Assembly (NCBI GenBank): GCA_030834045.1
Contig: JAURFZ010000071.1
Span: 1-6,947 of the forward strand
DNA from: Burkholderiales bacterium
GTDB lineage: Bacteria; Pseudomonadota; Gammaproteobacteria; Burkholderiales; Burkholderiaceae_A
Direction: 5' to 3'
DNA length: 6,947 nucleotides
Shown piece after piece: positions 1 to 6,567 of the stretch; position 1 is the stretch's first letter, and each line of letters begins with the position of its first letter. Under the pieces are notes generated by a model, which was not told the origin of the DNA, did no database searches, and saw only the letters and a program-made list of their open reading frames with translations. The translations under genes were made by a program, and so were the position numbers.

Positions 1-2019
1 CGCATCAAAGCGCCAATCTCGAAAGGCCGAAAATCCGCCTTCGGCAAAAAGGTCGCTCTCCATGTCCTTTCGAGGCCTCTGGCCAGGCAAGACAACGCCC
101 TGCTTTGTGAAATAGAAACGCTGGGCAAAAGAGGCCCGCAGCCTTTCCTGTCCCGTCTCATTATCAAGAACTCGACCTGTTAACGCTGTCGTTAAATTAT
201 TCTGGTCTGCAATCCTGTCTTGGCCACTAAAAACTCTGTCAGATAAGATCTGAGCAAAGCTAACGGTAGGCTGAGCCGCATCAAAAACCGGAAGCTTTTC
301 TTGGTCCTTAAAGGGTGTGTAGACGTAAAGCATCCGCGGTTCAATCGTCAAGATATCGTTCTTACTCTGCCAACGAATGTCTCGCTCTAACGTCGTCGAG
401 GCATCGAGGCTTAACGACGGCAAAACCCGCGAATACGACTCGGTAGCCTCGCCGATATTGGGCTGGAAGACACCAAGCGCTGGGTCTCGAAGACCCCCAA
501 AAAAACGTCTGCCCGTCTCCTCGAGACTACCGTTTTTCCTGTGTATGTAATGGGTTGTATGAAGACCAAGTCGAGCCCTCGTTTCGACAACACCAAGTTG
601 TATTGGGAGCTCTGCACTGGCTCTCACTACGAAACGATCCCCCTCGGCAAGCGTTGGATGTCGAAAGGAAATAGCCTCAAAGTCGCTTTTCCACTTCACT
701 CGAGGAAGTGACGCTCCTTGAGAAAAAAGATTTGGCTCAAACGTGCCCGATCGACTTGCAACAAAACGCGGCAACCAAGCATAGGGAGCAATAATGGGAG
801 CGTTCGGGTCTTGCAGCACTTGGAACTCTTGCACCTGAGCGGCCATCTGAACGCCCTTCCAATGTGCATCCGCACTGATTAATACAGGTAAAACCCTTCG
901 GGAAGAGCCAAGAAGCGAGCCTCCAAAATCTGCGAAGTAGCTGTCGTCCGACACACGAGCAGCGTCTATGCTCAGCCGCAGGTCGGGGCGGGCCTGAAAA
1001 ACATGATTCATCTCAAGTCGATGCCTATCAGCCTTGATCACTTGGTCATTGGGAAGATAGTCAACATCGAGGGTTCCATACCCTCGATGCCAGAGGTATC
1101 GCCCCTCAGCGCCAAGCATTAGCCCCCGTCGCTGAATCAATCGCGGACTTAACGTCATATCTCGGTTAGGTGCGATGTTCCAGTAATAAGGAACTTCAAG
1201 CTCCAGCCCGAGGTTGGAGGTGACTCTGTAAAGAGGCGGCAGGACGCCCGACTTTCGTTGCTCCCCTATTGAAAACGAGAGGTCGCCCAGGGGCAGCAAA
1301 GGGGTATCTCCCCAATAAAGCTGGCTGCCCTGGCTGCTGGCCATTTCACGAACCTGGTCCACGGCTAAGGTCTTGCTCTCAAGCCGCCAGGCAGGGCGAT
1401 CCACCGGGCAGGTGGTGAAGCTGGCATTGGACAAGACAACCTCACCGGGCTGAATAAAGTCAATGCGCTCGGCCTGCCCTGTTGCATTAAGACTGCTGAA
1501 CTCGTAGCTCACATTACGAAACCAGCCCTGCTGAGTACCCAGATCAAGAGTGAGTTCGGGCCCTTTGTACAACTCGCCCTCACGAAAGAGCGTCACCTCC
1601 CCCCGAGCGATAAGCCTATTCGGGACCATGTCCATGGTGAGCTGACTGGCCTTAAGCGAAAACCCAAGCTGTCGAAGGGCCGCCCCACCCTCGATACGAA
1701 TTTGGTCTTGAAACTGGCCATCAAGGGCCTGGCCAAACAAATAGGATGGAGTCTGAGCGCTCGAGGGCTGCAGACTAAGCCTTGGGTCCAATCGAAGCGG
1801 TAGAAAACCAAGGTAACCACCCTCGGAGAGGTCCGCACGAGCGCCTCGGGAAGAAGGCCGACTGGCTTGAATTCCACTTGTGGGTTCTTGAAGGCGAACA
1901 AGGGCCGGTTCGAGTGACGAGAGTGTCGCGCCCAGCCTGCATTCTGCGGCCCAGGCAAGGCTGCCGAAAAGAAAAACAGGGGAAAAGGCAATAAGAGGCC
2001 ACAACGGCTTGATAGGCAT
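1..2019 (-). CDS. lptD: LPS-assembly protein LptD, 3' end cut by window edge
   Basis: This is the outer-membrane beta-barrel that, with the lipoprotein LptE, inserts lipopolysaccharide into the outer leaflet. The frame is open for 673 codons with no stop, so the last roughly 100 or more residues and the stop lie outside the window. Residues 1-24 form a signal peptide (MPIKP, hydrophobic core, AWA cleavage site). About 75-250 is the periplasmic LptA-like beta-jellyroll domain. The barrel follows, with family hallmarks YYWNIAPNRDMTLSPR (278-293), EPRMLYVYTPFKDQ (560-573) and DRIADQNNLTTALTGR (601-616). Cys27 and Cys204 fit the two N-terminal disulfide cysteines of E. coli LptD (C31, C173); their partners would be in the missing C-terminus. 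The ATG at 2019 is chosen because an in-frame TAA lies two codons upstream and the signal peptide begins there. No Shine-Dalgarno is visible. The barrel-coding half is visibly lower in GC than the 5' part. The gene is divergent from amgK. Identification is secure. Confidence 0.96.
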   Translation of the reverse strand, partial: MPIKPLWPLIAFSPVFLFGSLAWAAECRLGATLSSLEPALVRLQEPTSGIQASRPSSRGARADLSEGGYLGFLPLRLDPRLSLQPSSAQTPSYLFGQALDGQFQDQIRIEGGAALRQLGFSLKASQLTMDMVPNRLIARGEVTLFREGELYKGPELTLDLGTQQGWFRNVSYEFSSLNATGQAERIDFIQPGEVVLSNASFTTCPVDRPAWRLESKTLAVDQVREMASSQGSQLYWGDTPLLPLGDLSFSIGEQRKSGVLPPLYRVTSNLGLELEVPYYWNIAPNRDMTLSPRLIQRRGLMLGAEGRYLWHRGYGTLDVDYLPNDQVIKADRHRLEMNHVFQARPDLRLSIDAARVSDDSYFADFGGSLLGSSRRVLPVLISADAHWKGVQMAAQVQEFQVLQDPNAPIIAPYAWLPRFVASRSGTFEPNLFSQGASLPRVKWKSDFEAISFRHPTLAEGDRFVVRASAELPIQLGVVETRARLGLHTTHYIHRKNGSLEETGRRFFGGLRDPALGVFQPNIGEATESYSRVLPSLSLDASTTLERDIRWQSKNDILTIEPRMLYVYTPFKDQEKLPVFDAAQPTVSFAQILSDRVFSGQDRIADQNNLTTALTGRVLDNETGQERLRASFAQRFYFTKQGVVLPGQRPRKDMESDLFAEGGFSAFRDWRFDA

Positions 2020-2023
2020 AAAT

Positions 2024-2034
2024 TATTATAAGGA
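2024..2034 (+). promoter_or_regulatory. Candidate -10-like box and close AAGGA before amgK
   Basis: On the plus strand, TATTAT at 2024-2029 is a five-of-six -10 match that overlaps the opposite-strand TATAAT. It would place the start of transcription at about the A of the amgK ATG. AAGGA at 2030-2034 resembles a Shine-Dalgarno but leaves only two bases before the ATG, closer than normal. No -35 is seen at the right distance: TTGATA at 2009-2014 is too close to the hexamer. This is weak evidence, and the true operon promoter may lie inside lptD. Confidence 0.22.
2025..2030 (-). promoter_or_regulatory. Candidate -10 box (TATAAT) for lptD
   Basis: Reading the minus strand, a perfect TATAAT sits five bases before the lptD ATG. 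With usual spacing, transcription would start at or within a base of the A of that ATG, giving a leaderless mRNA. That agrees with the absence of a Shine-Dalgarno. At a 17-bp spacer the -35 position reads AGGTCA, only three of six matches to TTGACA, and there is no extended -10 TGn. A chance AT-rich match is therefore possible, as is a promoter further upstream inside amgK. Confidence 0.35.
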
Positions 2035-2036
2035 CC

Positions 2037-3092
2037 ATGACCCTTTCTGACCTAAGGCGAGAAGCCGCCCAGCGCTGGCTTCAAAGCCTGCCCCTTGCCC
2101 GGCCTGAGACACTGGCCCCAGCCTCGGCCGATGCCTCCTTTCGGCGATATTTTCGGGTTTGTTATGGCCCGGGCGACGGCACCGCCATTCTTATGGACTC
2201 CCCTCCCGACCGAGAGCCAGTGGAGCCCTTCTTAAGGGTTCAGGGTCTTTTCCTCAAGGCGGGCCTGCGAGCACCCAAGACACTTGCTGAGCAGACGCAG
2301 GACGGCTTTCTACTTCTCGAAGACTTCGGCCAGACGACGTTGTTGCAGGCTTTAGAAAATACAAGCTTCGCCCCCGAGCCGGCCAACGCCTTCTACCAGG
2401 CCGCCCAGAAGGCGCTCATCCAACTGCAGGTCTGGAGTCTTGAGGCGGGTCGTGTCGCCATTGGCGTGCTGCCCGCCTACGATGCCCAACGCCTGCAGGA
2501 CGAAATGCGGCTCTTTCCCACCTGGTACCTTGAGAAGCACCTGCAACTCTCCCTTAGCGATGCCGAGAAAGTCATGCTCGAGCGCACCGAGGTGATGCTT
2601 GTGGAAAGGGCCTTGGCCCAGCACGTGGTTCTTGTCCACCGTGATTATCACAGCCGTAACCTCATGGTGGATGCCGATCGCCCCGGGGAGGTACCAGGCA
2701 TTCTTGACTTCCAGGACGCGGTGATAGGGCCCATAACTTACGACCTGGTCAGCCTGCTTCGCGATGCCTATGTTCAATGGCCCGAGGCCAACCAAATGGA
2801 CTGGGCCATTCGCTACTGGCAAGACGCGCGCGCAGCGGGGCTTCCACTGGCTGAGGACTTCGCAGACTTCTACCGAGACTTTGAGTACATGGGCCTGCAA
2901 CGCCACCTCAAGGTCTTGGGGATTTTTTCCCGACTCTCGATTCGAGACGGCAAAGACGGCTACCTGAAAGATATTCCTAAGGTTCTTAAAGATGCCCAGC
3001 AGGTCGCCAACCGTTACCTCGAGCTTGCACCCTTGGCAAGGCTTTTGCGGCGAGCCGAAGGAACGGTGAGCCAGGCCGTGTACAGCTTCTAG
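2037..3092 (+). CDS. amgK: N-acetylmuramate/N-acetylglucosamine kinase AmgK (aminoglycoside-phosphotransferase fold)
   Basis: This 351-residue kinase has the APH/choline-kinase fold. By family knowledge, AmgK phosphorylates the anomeric hydroxyl of MurNAc (and GlcNAc) in the cytoplasm, the first committed step of the MurNAc salvage pathway that bypasses MurA-type de novo synthesis and lowers fosfomycin sensitivity. Visible motifs are SADASFRRYFR (30-40, N-lobe), LLLEDFG (92-98, hinge region), the catalytic loop HRDYHSRNLM (201-210, with catalytic D203 and N208) and the metal-binding LDFQDAVIGPITYDLVSLLRD (within 223-243, D224). The ATG is fixed by an in-frame TAA at 2019-2021 and by the lack of another ATG for 50 codons. 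The stop TAG overlaps the start region of murU, the next enzyme in the pathway, which strongly supports AmgK over a generic aminoglycoside phosphotransferase. Length matches the family. I infer it is the first gene of the operon. Confidence 0.92.
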   Translation: MTLSDLRREAAQRWLQSLPLARPETLAPASADASFRRYFRVCYGPGDGTAILMDSPPDREPVEPFLRVQGLFLKAGLRAPKTLAEQTQDGFLLLEDFGQTTLLQALENTSFAPEPANAFYQAAQKALIQLQVWSLEAGRVAIGVLPAYDAQRLQDEMRLFPTWYLEKHLQLSLSDAEKVMLERTEVMLVERALAQHVVLVHRDYHSRNLMVDADRPGEVPGILDFQDAVIGPITYDLVSLLRDAYVQWPEANQMDWAIRYWQDARAAGLPLAEDFADFYRDFEYMGLQRHLKVLGIFSRLSIRDGKDGYLKDIPKVLKDAQQVANRYLELAPLARLLRRAEGTVSQAVYSF

Positions 3093-3094
3093 TG

Positions 3095-3817
3095 ATGCAG
3101 GTCATGATTCTTTCTGCGGGTCGAGGCGAAAGGCTTCGACCCCTGACAGACCACTGCCCCAAGCCCCTTGTGCCCGTGCATGGAAGACCTTTAATTGAAT
3201 GGCATCTTCTGAGGCTTTCTGCGCAAGGCTTTCAACAGGTTGTTATTAACACTGCTCACCTTGGCCAGATGATTGAGCAAGAGCTTGGAGATGGCAGTCG
3301 CTTTGAGATGGATATTCGCTACAGCCGCGAACCCGAGGGCGCCCTTGAGACGGCAGGAGGCATTGCAACCGCCCGACCCTGGGCCGACCTTGACACGCCC
3401 TTTCTTGTTATTAATGGTGATGTCTTGTGCGACTGGCCATTTCAAACGGCCGAGACCCTCGCCCATGTCTTTACTAACGCCGACCAGCCCACCGATGCCC
3501 TACTTATTATGGTGAAGAACCCGCAACACCATCCGGCGGGTGACTTTGTGTTGAATGAAGACCAGCAGCTTCGAAGAAAGTCTGCTGAAGCGACAGCCCT
3601 TACCTATTCCGGCATTGGCCTTTTTCATCCGCGCCTTTTCTCCCACCTGGCCCGTGGCCAGAGGCAGGCCCTTGGGCCCATGCTTCAAAAGGCGGCCGAA
3701 GAGGGTCGGCTTCAAGGTAGGCTTCATAATGGCCTCTGGGTTGATGTAGGAACCCCCGAGCGGCTTGAATGGATCAACAGCCAGAAAGATCTACCATCGC
3801 GTCTATGTCCAGTCTAA
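3095..3817 (+). CDS. murU: N-acetylmuramate-1-phosphate uridylyltransferase MurU
   Basis: This 240-residue nucleotidyltransferase has the GlmU/RmlA-type Rossmann fold. MurU makes UDP-MurNAc from MurNAc-1-P and UTP, feeding recycled sugar back into peptidoglycan precursors. The N-terminus MQVMILSAGRGERLRPLTD (1-19) carries the nucleotide-binding GxGxRxxPLT signature, followed by PKPL (22-25). EGALETAGGI (81-90) binds the sugar phosphate, NGD (108-110) contains the metal-binding Asp, and GLWVDVGTPERL (213-224) is the C-terminal family signature. I chose ATG 3095 because it aligns with the usual MKAMILAAG start. GTG 3092, overlapping the amgK stop by one base, would add one residue and is equally possible. 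No Shine-Dalgarno is evident, so translation is probably coupled to amgK. The 3' end overlaps pepP. Confidence 0.93.
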   Translation: MQVMILSAGRGERLRPLTDHCPKPLVPVHGRPLIEWHLLRLSAQGFQQVVINTAHLGQMIEQELGDGSRFEMDIRYSREPEGALETAGGIATARPWADLDTPFLVINGDVLCDWPFQTAETLAHVFTNADQPTDALLIMVKNPQHHPAGDFVLNEDQQLRRKSAEATALTYSGIGLFHPRLFSHLARGQRQALGPMLQKAAEEGRLQGRLHNGLWVDVGTPERLEWINSQKDLPSRLCPV

Positions 3818-5217
3818 ATACCCAGTCGGTCGCGTCAGACCAGACACTCTTTGTCGAGCAGTTGCCCAGCCACTTAAGGCCCGAGCCCGTTGTCGGCCCC
3901 GTTCATGGCGAGGCCCACCGGCAGCGGCGTCAGGCACTGGCTCAGGCGGTGGCCGCACGATCCAATGGGCGACCAGCCATTGTTCTTGCCTTCAGTGGCA
4001 AGGAAATTCTTCGTAACCGCGACAACCCGTATGCCTTTCGCTTCAACAGCGACTTCTTCTACCTCACAGGCTTTCCTGAGACCGATGCCTGGCTGGTCAT
4101 ACGAATTGACGTCCATGGCGAGATGACCGATCGGCTCTACTGCCTTCCTCGTGATCCCGAGCGAGAGATCTGGGACGGCGTGCGAACAGGGCCCGAGCAG
4201 GCCGCCGAACGTTATCTTTTTGACGAGTCTCTGTCACTTGCCGAGATCGACAACGATCTACCCGAGTTACTTATCGATCGGCCAACCCTGGTTGCACCCT
4301 GGGCCGAATCGGAGGCCATTGAGTCTCGCCTGTCAGGCTGGCTGCGGCAATGCCGCTCCAAGGCCAGGGCAGGCAAAAAAGCACCCAGTGAGCTTTTGTC
4401 GCTAGGGGATCTGGTTGCCCGACAGCGTCTGCTCAAAGACCAGGCCGAAATTATGACCATGCGGCAGGCGGCGGCCATTTCCGCCAAGGCCCACTGCCTC
4501 GCCATGCAGACCACACGCCCCGGGCTTGCCGAGTACAACATTGAGGCGGTCTTGCTTCAGGCTTTTCGAGGCCAAGGGGCGGAGTCGGTGGCCTATGGGT
4601 CCATTGTGGCCAGTGGGCCGCACAGCTGCATTCTTCATCACCGTGCAGGCCATCGTGTAATGCGTGAAGGCGAGATGCTTCTAATTGACGCAGGCTGCGA
4701 GCTTCACGGTTACGCCAGCGACATTACCCGTAGCTTTCCGGTGTCGGGACGTTTCAGCCCCGAACAAAAGGCTGTTTACGAGGTGGTGCTGGCAGCGCAA
4801 GAGGCGGCGAAGGCAGCCGCCGTTGCAGGGGCTTCCTTCACTGCGCCGCACGAGGCGGCGGTACGTGTGCTCTGCGAAGGCCTTATTCACCTGCGGCTCA
4901 TCGCATCAACAACCGTCGAGCAGGCCATTGAGACCGAGGCCTACAAAACCTATTACATGCATCGCACAGGCCATTGGCTTGGCATGGATGTGCACGATGT
5001 GGGCGATTATTCCGAACCCCTTGCACCCGGCATGGTGCTAACGCTTGAGCCAGGTCTTTACCTTCGGCCCTCGCCAAGTCTGCCCGAAGCCTTTTGGAAT
5101 ATAGGCATTCGCATTGAAGACGATGCCCTTGTAACCGAGCAGGGCTGCGAACTCATCACACGTGGGGTTCCGGTCGACCCGCAGGCGATTGAAGACCTGA
5201 TGGCGGGTCGGGCCTAG
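3805..5217 (+). CDS. pepP: Xaa-Pro aminopeptidase P (M24B metallopeptidase)
   Basis: This cytoplasmic di-manganese enzyme removes an N-terminal residue that precedes proline. From ATG 3805 it has 470 residues, somewhat longer than E. coli PepP (about 441), because about 25 extra residues precede the conserved region. The N-terminal creatinase-like domain includes RNRDNPYAFRFNSDFFYLTGF (about 70-90). The C-terminal pita-bread domain keeps all five metal ligands: D295 in LLIDAG, D306 in YASDITRSFP, H390 in HRTGHWLGMDVHD, E415 in TLEPGLYL and E438 in IRIEDD. HHR near 278 and H397 are also present. An earlier in-frame ATG at 3769 would add 12 residues and overlap murU by 49 bp. I prefer 3805 (13-bp overlap), as the extra residues look like read-through of murU sequence. 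Neither start has a strong Shine-Dalgarno. Function is secure; start uncertain. Confidence 0.93.
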   Translation: MSSLNTQSVASDQTLFVEQLPSHLRPEPVVGPVHGEAHRQRRQALAQAVAARSNGRPAIVLAFSGKEILRNRDNPYAFRFNSDFFYLTGFPETDAWLVIRIDVHGEMTDRLYCLPRDPEREIWDGVRTGPEQAAERYLFDESLSLAEIDNDLPELLIDRPTLVAPWAESEAIESRLSGWLRQCRSKARAGKKAPSELLSLGDLVARQRLLKDQAEIMTMRQAAAISAKAHCLAMQTTRPGLAEYNIEAVLLQAFRGQGAESVAYGSIVASGPHSCILHHRAGHRVMREGEMLLIDAGCELHGYASDITRSFPVSGRFSPEQKAVYEVVLAAQEAAKAAAVAGASFTAPHEAAVRVLCEGLIHLRLIASTTVEQAIETEAYKTYYMHRTGHWLGMDVHDVGDYSEPLAPGMVLTLEPGLYLRPSPSLPEAFWNIGIRIEDDALVTEQGCELITRGVPVDPQAIEDLMAGRA

Positions 5218-5225
5218 GTCTCACC

Positions 5226-6284
5226 ATGACGTCGGTCGTTCATCCTGCCGCTTTGCAGGTTCCGGCTTCAGGCATTCCTATTTTTACGAAGCCCCTTGCC
5301 ATCGGCCGTCACCTGCTTGCCAACCGGGTTTTTGTTGCGCCCATGGCGGGGGTCACCGACCGCCCTTACCGGCAGCTTTGTCGCAGCCTCGGTGCAGGCT
5401 ATGCAGTCAGTGAAATGGCGGCCTCTAATGCCCTGCTCTGGGCCACCGAGAAGACCAGTCGCCGCATCAACCACGAGGGTGAGCACGCGCCAAAGGCCGT
5501 GCAAATTGCCGGGGGCGACGCCGCCATACTTGCCGAGGCGGCACGCTTTAACGCCAACCGCGGCGCCGACATTATCGACATCAATATGGGCTGCCCCGCC
5601 AAGAAGGTCTGCAACAAGGCAGCCGGTTCAGCGCTGATGCAGGATGAAAAACAGGTAGCCGACATTCTTAGGGCGGTTATCAAAAGCCTTCAGGGCATGG
5701 ATGTTCCCGTAACACTTAAAATGCGAACGGGCTACAGCCGAAGTCAGCGTAACGCCGTGCAGCTGGCACGCATTGCCGAGGCCGAAGGCATTGCCATGGT
5801 CACCATTCACGGCCGCACTCGGGAGGATCAGTACAGAGGCGAGGCCGAGTACGAGACCATTGCGCAGGTGAAGGCCGCGGTTCGTATTCCTGTTGTCGCC
5901 AACGGTGATATCGACTCAGGCCCCAAGGCGCTGCGCGTGCTTCAACAGACCGGTGCTGACGCGGTCATGATTGGTCGAGCCGCCCAGGGCCGCCCCTGGC
6001 TCGCCGGCCATGTGGCCCACTTTTTAGAGACGGGTGAGACACAGACTGCGCCTGACCTTCAGAGCATTAGCGTCTGGCTGCACAGCCATCTTCTCGATCA
6101 CTACGCCTTTTATGGCGAGACTAAGGGCGTGCGTTCGGCGCGAAAACACATTGGCTGGTACCTTCAAGGCCTGCCCGGAGTTCGGCATTTTCGCGAGACT
6201 ATTTTTAGGGCAGAAACAGCGCAAGACCAGCTTGCTGCGATCGATCAGTTCCTTCTCGAGCAGGGGCTCCGCTGTGCGGCCTAA
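5226..6284 (+). CDS. dusB: tRNA-dihydrouridine synthase B
   Basis: This FMN- and NADPH-dependent enzyme reduces uridine to dihydrouridine in the D-loop of tRNA. The 352 residues form a TIM barrel plus a C-terminal helical domain. Visible motifs are APMAGVTDRPYR (38-49, FMN site), NMGCPAKKVCNKAAGSALM (120-138, with catalytic C123), LKMRTGY (164-170, FMN-contacting K165), TIHGRTR (193-199), VANGDI (224-229) and IGRAAQGRPW (249-258). The KVCNKAAGSALM form, together with pairing to fis, points to DusB rather than DusA or DusC. Relative to E. coli DusB there are about 20 extra residues before LAIGRHLLANRV, so the native start could be slightly downstream. The ATG at 5226 has AGGT six bases upstream, within the pepP stop region, and lies 8 bp after pepP. 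The 3' end overlaps fis. Confidence 0.95.
   Translation: MTSVVHPAALQVPASGIPIFTKPLAIGRHLLANRVFVAPMAGVTDRPYRQLCRSLGAGYAVSEMAASNALLWATEKTSRRINHEGEHAPKAVQIAGGDAAILAEAARFNANRGADIIDINMGCPAKKVCNKAAGSALMQDEKQVADILRAVIKSLQGMDVPVTLKMRTGYSRSQRNAVQLARIAEAEGIAMVTIHGRTREDQYRGEAEYETIAQVKAAVRIPVVANGDIDSGPKALRVLQQTGADAVMIGRAAQGRPWLAGHVAHFLETGETQTAPDLQSISVWLHSHLLDHYAFYGETKGVRSARKHIGWYLQGLPGVRHFRETIFRAETAQDQLAAIDQFLLEQGLRCAA
6262..6266 (+). promoter_or_regulatory. Shine-Dalgarno that fixes the fis GTG start
   Basis: AGGGG lies seven bases before GTG 6274, inside the last codons of dusB. It is the clearest ribosome-binding site in the plus-strand cluster. It selects this GTG as the start of the short Fis reading frame, whose open frame otherwise runs back to 6034. 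Confidence 0.6.
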
Positions 6285-6567
6285 TCGTCAGGCATCGCCG
6301 GCCTCAAGGCTTGACGAGGCCCTAACCGCGGCGCTCGATAGCTACTTTGAGCAGCTTGGCAACCAAAAGCCACATGCCGTCTACGAGATGGTGACCCTTG
6401 CCATGGAGCGCACCCTTATTCCCTACGCACTCAACCGCTGCCAGGGTAACCTTAGTCAAACCGCAGAGCTTCTGGGCATCACACGCAACACGCTGCGAAA
6501 AAAAATTCAGCTCCACAAGATTCCGATTAATCCTTCTTTTAAACCAAAAACCTATGGTCGCCCTTAG
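6274..6567 (+). CDS. fis: Fis family DNA-binding protein
   Basis: This small nucleoid-associated, DNA-bending regulator has 97 residues from GTG 6274. After a short, Pro/Arg/Ser-containing N-terminus comes the dimerisation helix region ALDSYFEQLG (20-29) and HAVYEMVTLAMERTL (34-48). The helix-turn-helix follows (about 58-80: GNLSQTAELLGITRNTLRKK), very close to the Fis/NtrC-type HTH. The GTG is preferred because of the AGGGG upstream and the family-like length; it overlaps the dusB end by 11 bp. The frame stays open upstream to 6034, but that part is antiparallel shadow coding in dusB with no Fis similarity. Compared with E. coli Fis, the N-terminal beta-hairpin segment is shorter and a basic, Pro-rich C-terminal tail of about 15 residues is added. 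The dusB-fis pairing is a known conserved operon. The last 14 bp overlap purH. Confidence 0.9.
   Translation: MRPNRQASPASRLDEALTAALDSYFEQLGNQKPHAVYEMVTLAMERTLIPYALNRCQGNLSQTAELLGITRNTLRKKIQLHKIPINPSFKPKTYGRP

Noticed and set aside
2009..2014. TTGATA as a -35 box for amgK
   Set aside because: Spacing to TATTAT (2024-2029) is only 9 bp, and a 17-bp spacer lands on GGACCA, which is not a -10 element.
1593..2038. Two minus-strand frames (starting near 1991 and 2038) overlapping the lptD 5' end
   Set aside because: The lptD frame is open throughout and carries the signal peptide and family motifs. These alternatives are out-of-frame shadows. I considered a frameshifted lptD but none is needed.
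2352..2906. Long minus-strand open frame (184 codons) opposite amgK
   Set aside because: It lies wholly within a clearly coding gene, shows no recognisable motif or ribosome site, and is expected from the codon pattern of the opposite strand.
6034..6273. Upstream in-frame extension of the fis reading frame, to give a 177-residue protein
   Set aside because: It is antiparallel shadow coding inside dusB without Fis similarity. GTG 6274 has a good Shine-Dalgarno and gives the normal Fis length.
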